From Eimeria necatrix (taxonomy: Eukaryota; Apicomplexa; Conoidasida; Eucoccidiorida; Eimeriidae): a stretch of 64,000 nt of DNA. The position numbers were made by a program, and so were the translations under genes. The notes under the pieces are model-generated. The model did no database searches, was not told where the DNA came from, and saw nothing but the letters and a program-made list of their open reading frames with translations. The DNA lies in contig NW_013654410.1 of assembly GCF_000499385.1 (NCBI RefSeq), positions 78,126-142,125 of the forward strand, in the 5' to 3' direction. Below, piece by piece: positions 25,401 to 38,037 of this stretch; the stretch's first letter is position 1; the number at the start of each line of letters is the position of its first letter.

Positions 25401-28400
25401 ATCGTGCTGTTTCAAGAGAGTGAGGTATGCCATCAATAAGCAGTCCATCCATAGTTGGTGTCCCGTATACGTTGACCACCAACCTTTTTTGTAGTCTCTG
25501 TAGTTCAGCGCTGGGTTTCTGTCTTTGTGCTCTGTGCAGGAGAATTGAATACCTTGAGCGACTAGTGCCCGCTGTTATCCGCGTGCAGCGGATGTGGCGC
25601 ACTGTGAGGGAACGCGCGTTCGTGGCAGACATGCATTGGCTTTGCGTTCGGGTGCAAAGCCACTTTCGCCGCATTCTTCTTTTGAGAGAGCTGAAGAAGC
25701 TGAAACCTCTTAAGGATCTCTTCTTTGGGGCTGTAGTAGTTTCGGGTATTGCATATGCATTCCGACGCTTAGGCCTTAGTGATGAGGCCATTCAATCCAT
25801 TGAGACGAAGTGAGACGTAGCTAAAGGTTTCCACGGTTCGTCTAGTCAGAAGCCGCTTCGTTTTGAGGGACGATAAACAGCTTTGTGGGCTGCAGCATTC
25901 TAGCGAGTCCCAACAATTAGCTGTTGGTGCGGTAAGAAAAGAAGGCGTAGTCAGATATTCCACACCTGTGATGCTTATTGAGTGCAGATATAGAAACAGA
26001 GAAGTGTACTGCTTACGATGGAGCGCTGCTGTCTGCGTTCAATCGTGGTGGCGTTCAATAATGGCTCAGAAATTGGCGGCGAAACTCCGTCACGCCCTCC
26101 TTCTAGACCACAGCTCGCTTCTTATTCAGGTAACTAGCTGGCCCTAATGAAGTGCTCATAGGGTGGTGCCAAAGAAGAAGTTGAGGGAACGTTTGCGACC
26201 GCATCCGCAATGCCATGTGGTAACTGCAGAATGCGTGGAGGTCGTTCAAAGCACAAGCCATCATTTTGGAGAAGATTTCTGAAGAGATAATCCCAAATAG
26301 GGCTGCTACGCTTATCCAGAGGCACGTGAGAGGGTAAGCACGCATCTGAAGCTCAGAAGTGCTGTTGAAGTATATGTAATTGCTATTTACGTACGCGTAT
26401 TTGCGGATACTTACACTACAGATGACGAAGCTTGTCTGAAGTGGTGTCCTTGCAGATGGAGGGAACGCCGCAAGTTCCAAGAATTGAGAGGGTTGACTAT
26501 GGCGTTCTTATCTATTCAGCGAAAGGGGGCAAAGCTGTACAGCATGCGTGTCATGCTAAACTACCGGCCAATCATCAGGCGCACCACTGTAATGAGGGAT
26601 ATGATTGCGTAAGCACTTTGCAGCCCCTCAATTACGGAAGCCGTCAGTTGCCTTCTCAGGCAGATAGATGTTTCCGCAGTGAGCAGGGTTCACTGCGCTA
26701 CAGTGGCTTAGGCACCAACTCTCACGTCTTACTGCCGTTTGTGTGGATATGACTCTTCTTCATGGGCGGCTCAGGGCCCAGATGAACACTTCGGTTGTTC
26801 GTATTCAAAGCTTCTTCAGGATGGTTATCATCAGGCAGCAGTACATGAGGTTGAGAAATGCCGCTGTGCTCTGCCAAGCTGGAGCGCTAACGAGGCTGCG
26901 CCGGGTAAGGTGCCCGTTGCTTCCGCAGACTCGTTTACGGTGCACGCGCTGTGGTAGGTGGCATGAGGCACAGAGCGAACATTAGGGACCATTTGAACAG
27001 TAGCCGCCGGTGTACTAGCCCATGAAGAGATTAATTCTATATGCTCCTGCAGTCTGCGATCATTTTAGGGTGACTACCTCTTGGCGAAACACATGGTGGT
27101 AAAAATTCAGCGCTGGTGGCGCTCAATACTCTTATTAAGGGGACTAGATATTGAAGTGGCGCTACCCATGCCGGTTCGACTGCCAAAAGTAAGAATCGCG
27201 CCACTTTTAATTGCAAAGTTATGGCAACTTCAGTGAGTCCATCCATCACAGCTACAGTCAAAACCAATATGGGCTAATCGTTATCTTGTGCATGCTGCCA
27301 GCGCTTCAGTTCTGCTGTTCAGAGTTCCATTTTGTCTTGTGGTTGCCGACAATGCCTTTGTACGGTATGAACATGCGGGTCTGTATGGTGTAGAAAGCAG
27401 ATTCAGTGGTTGAGAGGCGTGAGCTTGTTGCTTTTGAGCTATTGCGGCCTCATCTGCTTCGTGTCCAAGGGGTATTCCGAGTCGAGAGAATGCGACAGGA
27501 GTACCAGTACGCTTACCCAATTGGGTTGCATACAAACTGCGACTGCCGGGCGATATATCCGCGGACGTGGGCCCAGCCGCTTCAGGATTTGTTGGTGCGG
27601 ACTGCTGGAACTACAAGCTTTCAGCAAGATAGTTACGTAGCAGAAGCCAGTCAAATGGCCCCAGTTATGGTAGGTCATGATTTGTCTTTGTATCTTGTCA
27701 ACAGCGTAGCTCAAGGAGACGAGGCTGCAGAGCACATGACTCATCGAATTGTTGCATTGTGGAGATTGTGCTCTATATATGGATGATGAATATTACGCTC
27801 CGTGTGTGGGTGACGAAAAGCTTTTGCTCGAATTAGTCTTATGCTTTGCTTCTTTGCAGTTCCTCGACCTGGCCATAGGCGGCCACCACAGTGTAGTGCT
27901 TCTGGCAGTGAGACAGCCTGCGTCCGGCAACTTTGCGACACGCGTTCGCGCAGCTATCAAGGGTGGAAGTTGGCAGGATTTCAACCTTGTGCCTAGTGTG
28001 TATGCATGGGGTTGGGGAGATAGAGGACAACTTGGCGAAAAGCAAAGTCCCAGAGAACAAGGAATGACATGCGTTGGTCCCTTGAAGTTTGTGGATCGGG
28101 TATTCAGAGACACAATGGATCTACAGACCGGTGAGTTCTTCTTTCGGCCCAAATTATTGAGCCGAGTGGACGCGTGTGCGTGTTGCACAGCCCTTTCTTT
28201 CGAAGGTAGGTTCAAATACAGGCGCAGGGAGGTGGGACACTGCCTTGTCATGCACCTACTGCAGGCCGTTTAATTCAGCAGCTCGTCCAGGAAGTGGACT
28301 ATACCCACACAGTCTGTTCAGTTGCAGCTGGCTTGGATCACTCGCTTGCACTGACCAACGAAGGCATGGCCTTCGCGTGGGGTGACAATACCGATGGACA

Positions 28401-30788
28401 GTGCGGCCTAGGTCACAGACTTATGTGGGTTAGGCAGCCAACACTTATTCCCACCATCCGCAACAACGCCATTAGACTGAAAAGGTAAGACCACATAGCC
28501 GCGCAAATGTTACAGCTGAAACCAATGAGGAGCTTGCATGCGGAGGTAGTTTTCACTGCGCTGAATAAAAGCCGATGCGTTTTGATCTCTTCTCCTTCTG
28601 CACTGCTTAGCATAGTTGCAGGACCTCGACAATCGGGAGCGGTATGTTCCGACGGGAAGGCGCTGATGTGGGGAGCAGCTCACTTTGTTCGTCTTCCTAC
28701 CCTGACGCCCGATTCGCATTCGTACACTCCGCGTGAGGTTCCGATCGACTCTGCCCAAGAGGCGCTTCAGGTATTTGACTCAACTCTGAGCACTTGTCTG
28801 CAGAATTGGACGCTTTTTTGCGTTCTCACCACCAAGATTCTACTCGTAGGTGGTTTTGCATGTTGTTTTGCAGATATGCTGCTCTTCCGGATTCAACGTG
28901 CTACGGACAGCTGGAGCCGCCGGTGTGTTTGCATGGGGTTCCAACGATAGTGGCCAGTTAGGACAAGGGATAGAAGATAAAAAATCAAGAGATATGCCAA
29001 CATTTGTTGCTCTTCCCGCAACACCAACGAACCCCCATGTAGTTTCCAAGGTTGCTGTTGGAAAGCGATTTGTCGTCGTGTGCCTTCAACAAAAATCTCC
29101 TTTCCTGTATACCTGGGGAGCGTTATCAGTAGAAGCCTCGAACGCAACGTCAAAGAGCCATGGAGGTGCGGAAGGGAAAAAGCCTTCAACAGAGGCAGAA
29201 CAGCGAGCCATGATGAACCCATTCCTAAAATTTTCTGGCTTCAAAGCTCCACAGCCTCAACAGGCGAAGCCAGCTGCGCCCCCTCCTAAAACAGAAAAGC
29301 TGAAAGCAATTTGCAGACCAACCCGTGTTGCGCATCCTCTGTGGAAGGGCGATGCAGTTGTGGACATTGGAGTGACAGGAGTAGAAGTGCTGGTGAGATA
29401 ACCCGCTGGCGCAGCATAATTTCATTGCCTGTCAGCTCGGTTGTAGAAGAACGCGCCATTGCAAAGATCGTTTACGTCAAGATCTGTCACCGTATTATCT
29501 CCAATTTGTGATCATGTCAGGTTCTGTTCGAATCTCGCGTGGTCCATGGCTATTCTTGGTTGGAAGTTGTATACACCAAAAGGGAGTCGGCCCCAGTTCC
29601 TGTTGTGGAAGAGCGTGTGACAATTCAGTCCTTTTTTTTTAAGAAGCAAATTGCTCAGCCCAAGGAGCCTGAACTACCGAAGGAGGCCGCCATATCATGC
29701 GAATTGGAACGTTTGAAGGGAGAATTCACTTTGGAGCCTGGCGTGTACAGCCTGCGGCATCTTAAGTGGGTGACTCGAACTCATGCCTCTACACATTTAG
29801 TTAAGGCAACATTTCAGCTCGTGCGAAGATCCGCCAATTTAATGCAGCGTTGTGACGCTTTTTGCAGGCCCCTGAGGATGGTAATCCGGTCGCTACACAC
29901 CACCGGGAATGCAGTCTCGTTAGCATGTAGTTGGGCCACGGCAGTGCGACCGACACGGCAGCTGCTTGAAAATATAATTAGCACCGGGGAGGCCGCGCTT
30001 TCAAAGAAGTATAGGACAGCCACAGGTCGGTGCTCTATCGCATCATTAACGTAGCATGCACTGCGGAACTTTCATTGCTCTGTTTAGAGCTCATCATCAG
30101 TTACGCGGCCCAAAAGCTGTACAAAGGACAAATACTAGTGTTGCGGTAGCTGATTACCTGCCTATTTTCTTAAAATAGGCATATGCTTTAAAATTGAAGA
30201 TAGCTTTGTACTAAAAACGAGAAGCAGTATTTGACAACATTTGCTAGGCATATGGCCCCTCCTTGGTTCTGCAGGCGCCCCAATAGAGCTACCAAAGAAG
30301 GTCATTGAACGTGACCAGAACAAATACCGCGAAATCCTGGAGTCGACGAACCGCCTCTTAACTAGCTCGCTTCTTTCAAGAGAGGTATTGGCACCGTTGA
30401 AGCTTCCATGCATTTTATTACTTGATTTGATATAATGGCATCCTAGGATTCTGAAGCCACCTCCCAACGTTACTGAAACATCAGGGTTCACCGATTTAGG
30501 GAGTGTGTGTACCCGCTAACATATGTTCGGTTTGTATGGCAGACGAACCATTGCATTTTCCGCTGATGGTAGATATGTGAGTTATCTTGTTTGCTATTTC
30601 GCAGCAGCTTTTCACTTGCGCCTTTGTTCTATGCTCAGAACCAATCCCGTCAAAGTGCGAAGCCGTTGGCGGAGACTCTTGTGCCTGACTCCCGCCTCTT
30701 ACAGCGCATGCGTGCCATTTATAGTATCCGCAATGCACGCAGTAACTCTGCCTCCTATGATTCTGAACATGAAGATAGCGTCTCTTAG
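19465..30788 (+). CDS. RCC1-tailed unconventional myosin with degenerate motor
   Basis: A large multi-exon myosin. First exons read by phase: 19465-19933, 20149-20536, 20753-21149, about 21252-21439, 21535-21830, 21968-22164; later exons are approximate. Motor landmarks: ANDVDEAIDSLMYLP and LIFVNPWE (20753-20900), NLFYHVIYG (about 21590), FNQLLHNYTEE (about 22890), ATYLLEDVEPP (23205), TNFISCVSSLRPL (24485), RYLGMTVRLLYEQFLELY (24940), GYQLGRTMVFF (25240). The neck has about eight IQ-like motifs between 25570 and 27480 (for example VIRVQRMWR, VVRIQSFFR, VVKIQRWWR), expected to bind calmodulin-type light chains. The tail has RCC1 repeats: VYAWGWGDRGQLG (about 28000), FAWGDNTDGQCGLG (28373), VFAWGSNDSGQLG (28927), LYTWG (29106). 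The layout matches Toxoplasma MyoH (class XXIV), a conoid-associated motor essential for entry and exit; orthology is inferred. The P-loop, switch I and switch II all lack key residues (see findings). The stop is at 30788 after SASYDSEHEDSVS. Confidence 0.88.
21062..21088 (+). other. degenerate P-loop of the myosin motor
   Basis: The sequence reads GTFGSGQDR where myosins have GESGAGKTE. The P-loop lysine and the following threonine, which contact the phosphates and Mg2+, are Gln and Asp here. The flanking residues (NQLVLTF before, HHELVKLFIRF after) align well, so this is not a frame error. Confidence 0.8.
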
Positions 30789-32284
30789 GACTGCAATCAA
30801 GAGCCGCTATCTTAATAATTCTGTTGAGCACAGGAATGCCTTCAGATGAGATGCTGCGTTCCGCTGTTTTGACGTTCCGTTACTCGCCAGCGTGTGAAGT
30901 ACTTCAGCACTGATTTTTTTGTCTCTTTATTTGCGCCACGCACCTTTCAAGTCACAGCATGCGCCATGTTCTATCAACCCTCTGTAGCGCCTTGTAGCTG
31001 CTCCACTCCAAGGAGAGAAACGCATGAACATCTGGGCAGTGGCTTTTTTGCAGTGAGCCATTTTGATTGCTCACAATCAAAAAATTGTGCATGGATGTTT
31101 TTTTTCTTCCTTGCAATTCCTGGCATGCAACGGTCTGGAGAGAGATGCTATTGATTTCCTGTAAGTAGAGCAATCAGAGTCAATCAAAGAGCTCTTAACA
31201 GAAACAGGTAAGCAAGATGGCTGGGACGAATTCCAGCCTGGCTAGCAGCTGTAGACAGAACTTAAATCGAGCGTGGGTGCGCTGAGCAGCACATTGTCCA
31301 AATTTAATTTTCCATACGTCGAAGAAAGGTTGACCTTCAGCGTTTAACAGTGTGTTCCGCTTGAACCATGCCGGCTTCCAAAAATTTTAGTAGGGGCAGT
31401 TTCGTATCCGCCAGTGGGGTAGAGTGCATCTTTGGTGTACATAGCTTCTGATGAAACAGAGCCCAAGGATACAAATTTCGGTGCAATGCTGTGGGAATAA
31501 GCAAAACTAAGCTATGCAACAAACTAAGCAATATGGATACAGCGCTTGGAGCAGACAGCCACATTACGTTGATGGCTTGCGGCGCAGTGCAATACGCATT
31601 CGCTGACCATTGAATCATGACTTCTAACAAAAAGTATATAACGAAATGTTGTGTGTGACGGTCGGCGGCTATGCGTGAGGCTGCTGCTCTGTCAACCCGC
31701 TGCTGACTAATCGTGGACGCTTCTCGGCAGCAAGCAGCAACGCGCTGCAGTATATAGGCTACATTTCAGCCGACTGTTGAATAGAACGTGAAGTTCCCCA
31801 AAAATCATATTACTTCTTCTCAAGAAACTGTGGTTTTCTGGGCCCCAGCAAGCCGCGGGACACCGGACCAGCGGACATGCGGCCCAGCTGTGGTGTTCCT
31901 TCGATGCATTGAAGAGTTGCACGCAAATGCAAGTTCATGATTGTTCAGTTAATTTGTTTCCTTATTTTATTAACAGAGAAAGGCTAGATTCGAGGTGAAG
32001 GCATCGGTAAAGCCTTACACTGGGCCTTAAGACCAGTCGATTCTTCACACCACGGACCGCTGCTCAACGTGCTCCATACGTCCACAGCTTTTCCGATGGT
32101 TGGTGAACGTTACTGTGTTTTGTGTAGTGTTATTAAGGAGAGCAATGACTTTAACCGACCTGATTGCCTGAGGCGTCTTGTGGTCCATACCGATGACTAA
32201 GGGGCCCCAAGGACCGACTGTGCCATCAGGATAGTTAATCCTCCTATCGTCTGGTGAGGCCTTCAGGAATTCAAATTCAAGAAG
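30789..32284. other. intergenic, no gene recognised
   Basis: This lies between the myosin stop and the probable start of the BTB gene. Short frames on both strands have no supporting splice signals or recognisable content. It should contain the myosin 3' end and the BTB-gene promoter. Confidence 0.45.
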
Positions 32285-35200
32285 ATGGGATTTTACAGTC
32301 GGTATGAAAGCACTGGAAACCCACGGTTCTTTGAGGTATACGGCAGCAGCGCGCGGCTGGCGTTTAGTCGCCACTTCGTCGTGGCCCATGTGGACGGCTT
32401 TCTCTACGTACTAGACAAATATTTCTGCATATCGCGTCTTGTCCCAGCCCGTGCGAAGAGTCCTGGCCCAACACCTCACACACGGGGAGCCTCTACTAGG
32501 GCACCGGTTAGGGGAGCCAACTGGGAAGCAAATCGCAATGCCGGAGAGGACGATGGCAGGCCGTTAACTTCGGAGCAAGCACCTCCAGATGATTGTGGGA
32601 ATCAACCATGTGTTGACGAGGATCCCCCCGAAGGAGGACAGTTACTTCTCCCAGTCCGAATTGCGGATGTCTTTTCAACTCTATTCCGAACTGACAGACC
32701 CGTTTTCTCCCAGCTACTAACCGGTTGCAACCAAGTTAGTCCAGACTGTAGTTACAGATGCAATGAACACAACGAAGAGCTCTCACGAGTTTTTCAAAAG
32801 TGCCATGATGCAACCGTGCATTCGATGCGTTCCCCAGTGCAGAGCTTCTGCATTGCGGTTTAGCTTGATATGGTTTCGTGTTGTTATATTTTTATGGTCT
32901 CTCTGACAGATGCGTGTGGTTCTTCTTTGACCAGTATGATCAGCGACAGCTCCAGGAGCTACGCCAGAAGAGTCTTCTACTGAGCAACCGTCACGATGGG
33001 TACTTATATCTTTTTCTCAAGAAGTTCTTGATACGCATCTCATTGAGAGGCACAGTTACCGTGGTAGGGGACCTACTGAAGCTGGCAGTGGCCGCTGCGA
33101 GTCGTATTCGTGCTAATTGCTCGCCGGATACCACTTTTGGAGGGGTAACTGCGTCAGTTCCGCCCTCACATCTTGTGGTCCACAATGCTTTAGTGAGGCG
33201 GAGAAGAGGCCTCTCCCCAGTTCGTCAATTGTGCAGCGTCCGTCAACTTTGCCGCGAGATGGGCCATGAAGAGAGCTTTCACCACGGTAGACTTGGTGTG
33301 GTCACACGAGACTGTGAGAACAGCGCACAGACTCACCTAACTTTAACTGGAGAAGAGCATATTGGGTCTCCTTCCTCAGAGAATGCAATTCCACAACTGT
33401 GGCAGTATTTGATGAGTGTGCACGAGAGACTGCAGCTGTGTAACGCATCAGAGCAATCAACATTAGAGCAATCGACAGGCATGTCAAGTGCAACAAAGCG
33501 CCTGCAAGAATTCTCCGCTTGCCAAGGGGAAAACTGGGAAGTAAACAACTGCTGTATCGATGGTGAAGGCCACTGCTTTTTCACTGTTGCTCGCAAGAAG
33601 TTTGCATCTCCAGTCGAAGAAAGAGGTGGGATGCTCGTTTTTTCATGCCGGTTGCGTTATTAGCTTAATTGACCAGTTGGTGCATCGCAGCGCTGGTCTG
33701 TTTCCCAACACATCAGTGACAGGAGAGTCAAAGCGAACTATAACTTTTTCTGTGCCTGCATTGCAGGAATGATCTTCTGTTTGGACACGAAAGGCCCTGC
33801 AGTCCGCGTCAGAGCTCTACGCTTTGGTCGAGGGATCACCCAAAATGCTGTGATTAGCCTCTCGTTAGCAGCCCATCCCAAAAGTGGATGCATTCTCATG
33901 GTTGCAAAGAGTGCTTCAGAAGTTCGTAACGGCTCACTGAACCCTGTTACTGCCCCTATGTTTCCATCACCCGGAAGTAGCGATCTACCAAGAGATGAGG
34001 CTGTTGCAAGGGAGGCTTCGTACGGATGGCGTGGCCCCTCAGACCGTCCAGCGATTGAGAGAAGAAAACCCTCTAATGCGGTAGGCGAGGAGGGGGAATT
34101 CGTGGCAGAGTCGAGTTCAGCTGGAGCTATGCCGCGCGGCGTACCCCTATCTGCCCCCGACACAAGGGCTGTTGGCCAAAGCATGCAGGGCCCGCAGCAG
34201 AGCAACGGCAACAGATCGCAACGAAGCCGTAACCAAATTCCAGAATGTCGGCCTCATCAAAACGAGGTTGATATATCTCCCACAGACACAAGTGAGGCAC
34301 GACTAGAAACACGGTTGGCTGCATTGTTTACTCCTCACAGTGCATCCATAGCGTGCAGAATGAATTCTATTAACTGTACTGCCTGTCCTAGCTCGTATTG
34401 TGGAAATTGGCAGCTCTTCGGTTCATGGCTTGTCCTGGATGTGTATGTCCTCAGTTGACAATATAGATGTGGATCACGCGCAGCACACTGTGGCTAGAGA
34501 TAATGTTTCCACGAGTAACTGGGCATCGTCATCGTCGGGCAACTTCGCAGCTACGCGTGGGCAGTCAAGTACAGCGCAGGATGATGGGCAGCAAGCGCTT
34601 GATGGAGCGGAAATGCAAGCAGCACCAGACGAACATAGTACATGGTGGTTTTGCCCTTGCGACAACGACCCAACTTTTTTTTTTCCAGTCGCGGAGTGCA
34701 TCGACGGTAAGCTGACTCTTACTGGGTAGGGGCGCACTGCGAGCTCACCAAGGAAATGCAATAACTTGCTCCTGCCGCTCTTGTAGATGGCAGTGGACGA
34801 CTGCTCTGGAAACTGTGCTCAGACATAGTAACGTCTGCTTGTGCGATGCAGATGAGGCGATCCACAAGGCAGCGCAGTCCATTTGCCGCCAGTTTCGAGG
34901 GAATTCAAGCAGCAGCGTATGCCGGACATGCTTCGAAGACGATGGTGAAACCACCATACGGGATGCGAAATTCGCGGCTACAGCAGCACGCACGGCAGAG
35001 CTAACGATAATGGCAACAGCGCAAGCTCAAAGACAGCGGAAATGTGGCGTCGGACTAATGCAGGCTGCATCAGCTGCAGAAACCGATGGGATGAGCGAAT
35101 CCCTAGATGCTGAAGAGGCGCTGCGTGCTGCTGCCTCTCAGGCTATCAAGGAAGCCGCTTTGGCCGCATCCCGCGTTGAATCTGCAAAACGCAGTGGGTA

Positions 35201-38037
35201 CATTTTGTGGCAGCCTGGTGTGAAGGTTCGACGGCCGAAGACAAAAGAAGAAGCAATCAGTTTTGGATCAGCAATACTTATCCGTGTGCGTATAACAGAG
35301 CGCGTGAAGGAATCCCGCCCAAGGTTGTCAGCAGGACCATCGAATCGTTTGCGACCGGTAAACGCGTTTGATTCCATTACTGGCGGTGAGTTTTTGTGAT
35401 TCTACTATTTACTCTCTGGGCCGTGGAGCTGCAGCAGCTCCTGTTATTGCTTTCTCAGCTGATTTAGACGGTAAGCACCCAGCATACTGGCAGATACAAA
35501 GTCTTCTGCTGCGAAGTCGGTTAGGACATTTTGATTATTATACTGTCGGAAATGTGCTGAGGTTTCAGTTGTTCCTATTCGTGGTTTCTTGATTCGCTTT
35601 ACAGAACTGATAGCCGTCATCAGCCAAGATGCACGGCATGTAGAAGTGCGTGACGCTCTTCCTTCGCCGTTGGGCCTGATTGTTGTCCCAGCCGAGGCTG
35701 CAAACCGCATAGTTAAGCAGCAGCCTGATGGTGCTTCCGGAAGAGTAACAAGTCGCAACAGTCTTTCACTCACTTCGTTTCTGGCCTCCTTTCTTTCGGG
35801 AAGCCCAGCTGCTGCCTCTGAAAGGGACGATCTGGGTGGTGCGACCACTCCCCCTGTCCAAGGTGGCATTGAAGAATTCAGGTCCCTTGCTGCTGATGGA
35901 CAGCTGAACGAATTCCCTTCGGCTGGGGGAGCAGCTCCCCTGTCTGCTTTTGCATTGCCGGACAACATCTACCAGCGATCAATCCCAGCCGTGAATATTG
36001 TATTTCTTGTTGACACTTTGCGCGTGTGTCGATTTGTGGACACGTATCCTGCACATGACAAGAAGAATGATGATGAACAGGTACATGTCCGGGACCAACG
36101 CTTACTAGGCCTTGCAGATGCAGCAGGTGTTGTGGAAGAGCCTTTCTTTGATTCCCTTGGCGATTTACACAAGTCCGAGACGAGCGTTTTGCATCAAGCC
36201 GCCGTATTCGGAGATGATTTTGTCAGTTGTGCAAAAGACGGTTCCGTTCCTGAGTCGAGAAACGACAATTTGTGCACATGTGGAACCGCGAGCAAGCATT
36301 ATGGAGGCTGTGACGTTCCCGGTTTACATTCACAGTTTTCCGATGTGACTCTTCTTTGCGCGGGTGGCTGCGAAATACCGTCTCATCGCGCTTTGCTGGC
36401 GGCGCGTTGTTCATTTTTCGAGGCCAAGCTAACGCGCCCACACTGGGAAGCTCAGGGGCCCGATAAAGTAAGTCAGAGATTCTCCAACACAATATTTTGC
36501 ACGATCCGCATACTGCTGCCAGTCTTCAGAGATGTAGTGTTCAAGGAGATGGATTTGGAATCTGTCCAAGGAGATACATTTGGAATCTGGAATTGTACGA
36601 ACGTCGCTGCCTGCGTTTGGGCGCTGCCGCCAGTGCAGTATACTTCTGTCGCGTTTGCTCCTTTCGCAGGCTGTGATTGACTTGCGCGCCTTCTTAGGCT
36701 CAGTCGTTGCAGCGACTGTACGGTTCTTCGAGACGGGCTACTTTATCATTCCTCCTTCATGCTGCTGCCGGCACTGTTGTGTTGAACAAGGGAGCCGTGT
36801 CTACTCATACCAGGCTCCAACGCAAAGAGGTCTCCCGCCATATGAGTCTCATTGTTGTTGCAAGGTAGACTGGGTTCTGCAAGCCTACACATTTGCGTCG
36901 TACTGTCTTCTTCAAGATCTGAAGGCTGAGCTACTCGCTGTCCTGGCCCGCCTGATATCTCAGCGCACGTGTTTGTATGTGTAAGGCGCTGCCCACTTTT
37001 CTGTTTTTCTACAGTATTCAGATACGTCGTAGCTTCTTGAGATAGGATACAGAAGATTTGAGTTCACACCTGAGCGAAGCACATGAAACGTCGCCATTCT
37101 GGAGATGTTGCACTTCTGTACTATGGCCTTTTGTACGCGTCGTGCTCAGGCTAACTCACCCAGCTGTGCGTAACCAGCAACAGATATTACAGCTTGCTGC
37201 TCACCAGCTTGTGTTTCACATGCCAATGCCGAGCCTCCTTCTTGATGTAAGGCACTGCGCAGAAGCGGATTTGGAGTCGACTGACGACGCTTCACAAAGT
37301 GCCAAAGCAGAGTCCGCTATACGAGGAGATGCGGAGCTTCAACATAGGAGGAAGCCCATGCTTCCTCTTTTGCTTATTGACGGAATCTACGACGCTGTAA
37401 TAAAGGCCCTCAGTGCTTGGGTCTTGGTACGTTTATTAGTTTCATTGGGGTCAAACACAAAGAGGACTAACTGGCCTGCGCAGTATGCTTCATCTCCTAT
37501 GAGTCAGACGTTAATTAGCAGGGGTAGAGGATCAACGCATTGTGAGTCATGTCCTGTGGCCGACAGTTCTGATGTCTCATCTTTGCGGCTCAATGCTGTG
37601 CTGTGATGCAGGACTCTAAAAAGAACATCATTTTGTTCTCGAAATTGCACTTTGTTCAAAATGGTGAAGCAGCGCCACCCACTATGCGACCGCGCCAGCT
37701 ACTGGTGTTGCTTGCTCTCAGACTTCTGCAAGAGAGTATAGTCGCGCCTTCATCTAGCATCAGCATGGGCAGGGATCCACCAAGCAGCCCATACGGGGCA
37801 TTCAGGAGCACATTCATTTGGGAGTCCAGTCGGTCCGTCACAGAGAGCAGCTGGCTGCCTTCTTGGGACTTCCAAATGGAAAGTAATTCTCTACTCGTTC
37901 CGTTGCGCGACTCGCGTGACGCAGTGCGTCACTTCTTGTTTAGAGACATCGTGCTTTTATGGGGTAAAGTGCTACACGTTCCTGAAGAAGAGGCGAAGGC
38001 TGTGGCGCAGGGCCTGGAGGATTCGTGCCTTCCGTAG
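32285..38037 (+). CDS. BTB/POZ-domain protein, multi-exon
   Basis: Large coding blocks at about 32285-32860, 32905-33660, 33769-34460, 34815-35390, 35610-36470, 36670-36980, 37058-37600 and 37610-38037 appear to be exons of one gene; exact junctions were not resolved. The BTB/POZ domain is split over two exons. Its start is SDVTLLCAGGCEIPSHRALL (36338-36397) followed by AARCSFFEAKL. Its second half is DLRAFLGSVVAATVRFFETGYF (about 36680-36740) and WVLQAYTFASYCLLQDLKAELL (about 36875-36940), the usual BTB helices. BTB domains dimerise and often recruit cullin-3. The long N-terminal part has short beta-rich phrases (AHVDGFLYVLD, SNRHDGYLYLFL, GMIFCLDTKG) that suggest a propeller-like region, followed by an Ala/Glu-rich helix (34990-35190). 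The C-terminus is helical. The start at 32285 is the first good Met but is uncertain. Confidence 0.7.

Noticed and set aside
29520..29545. TTCGAATC box as part of a tRNA gene
   Set aside because: It lies in a coding block of the myosin gene, and no cloverleaf or A box could be placed around it.
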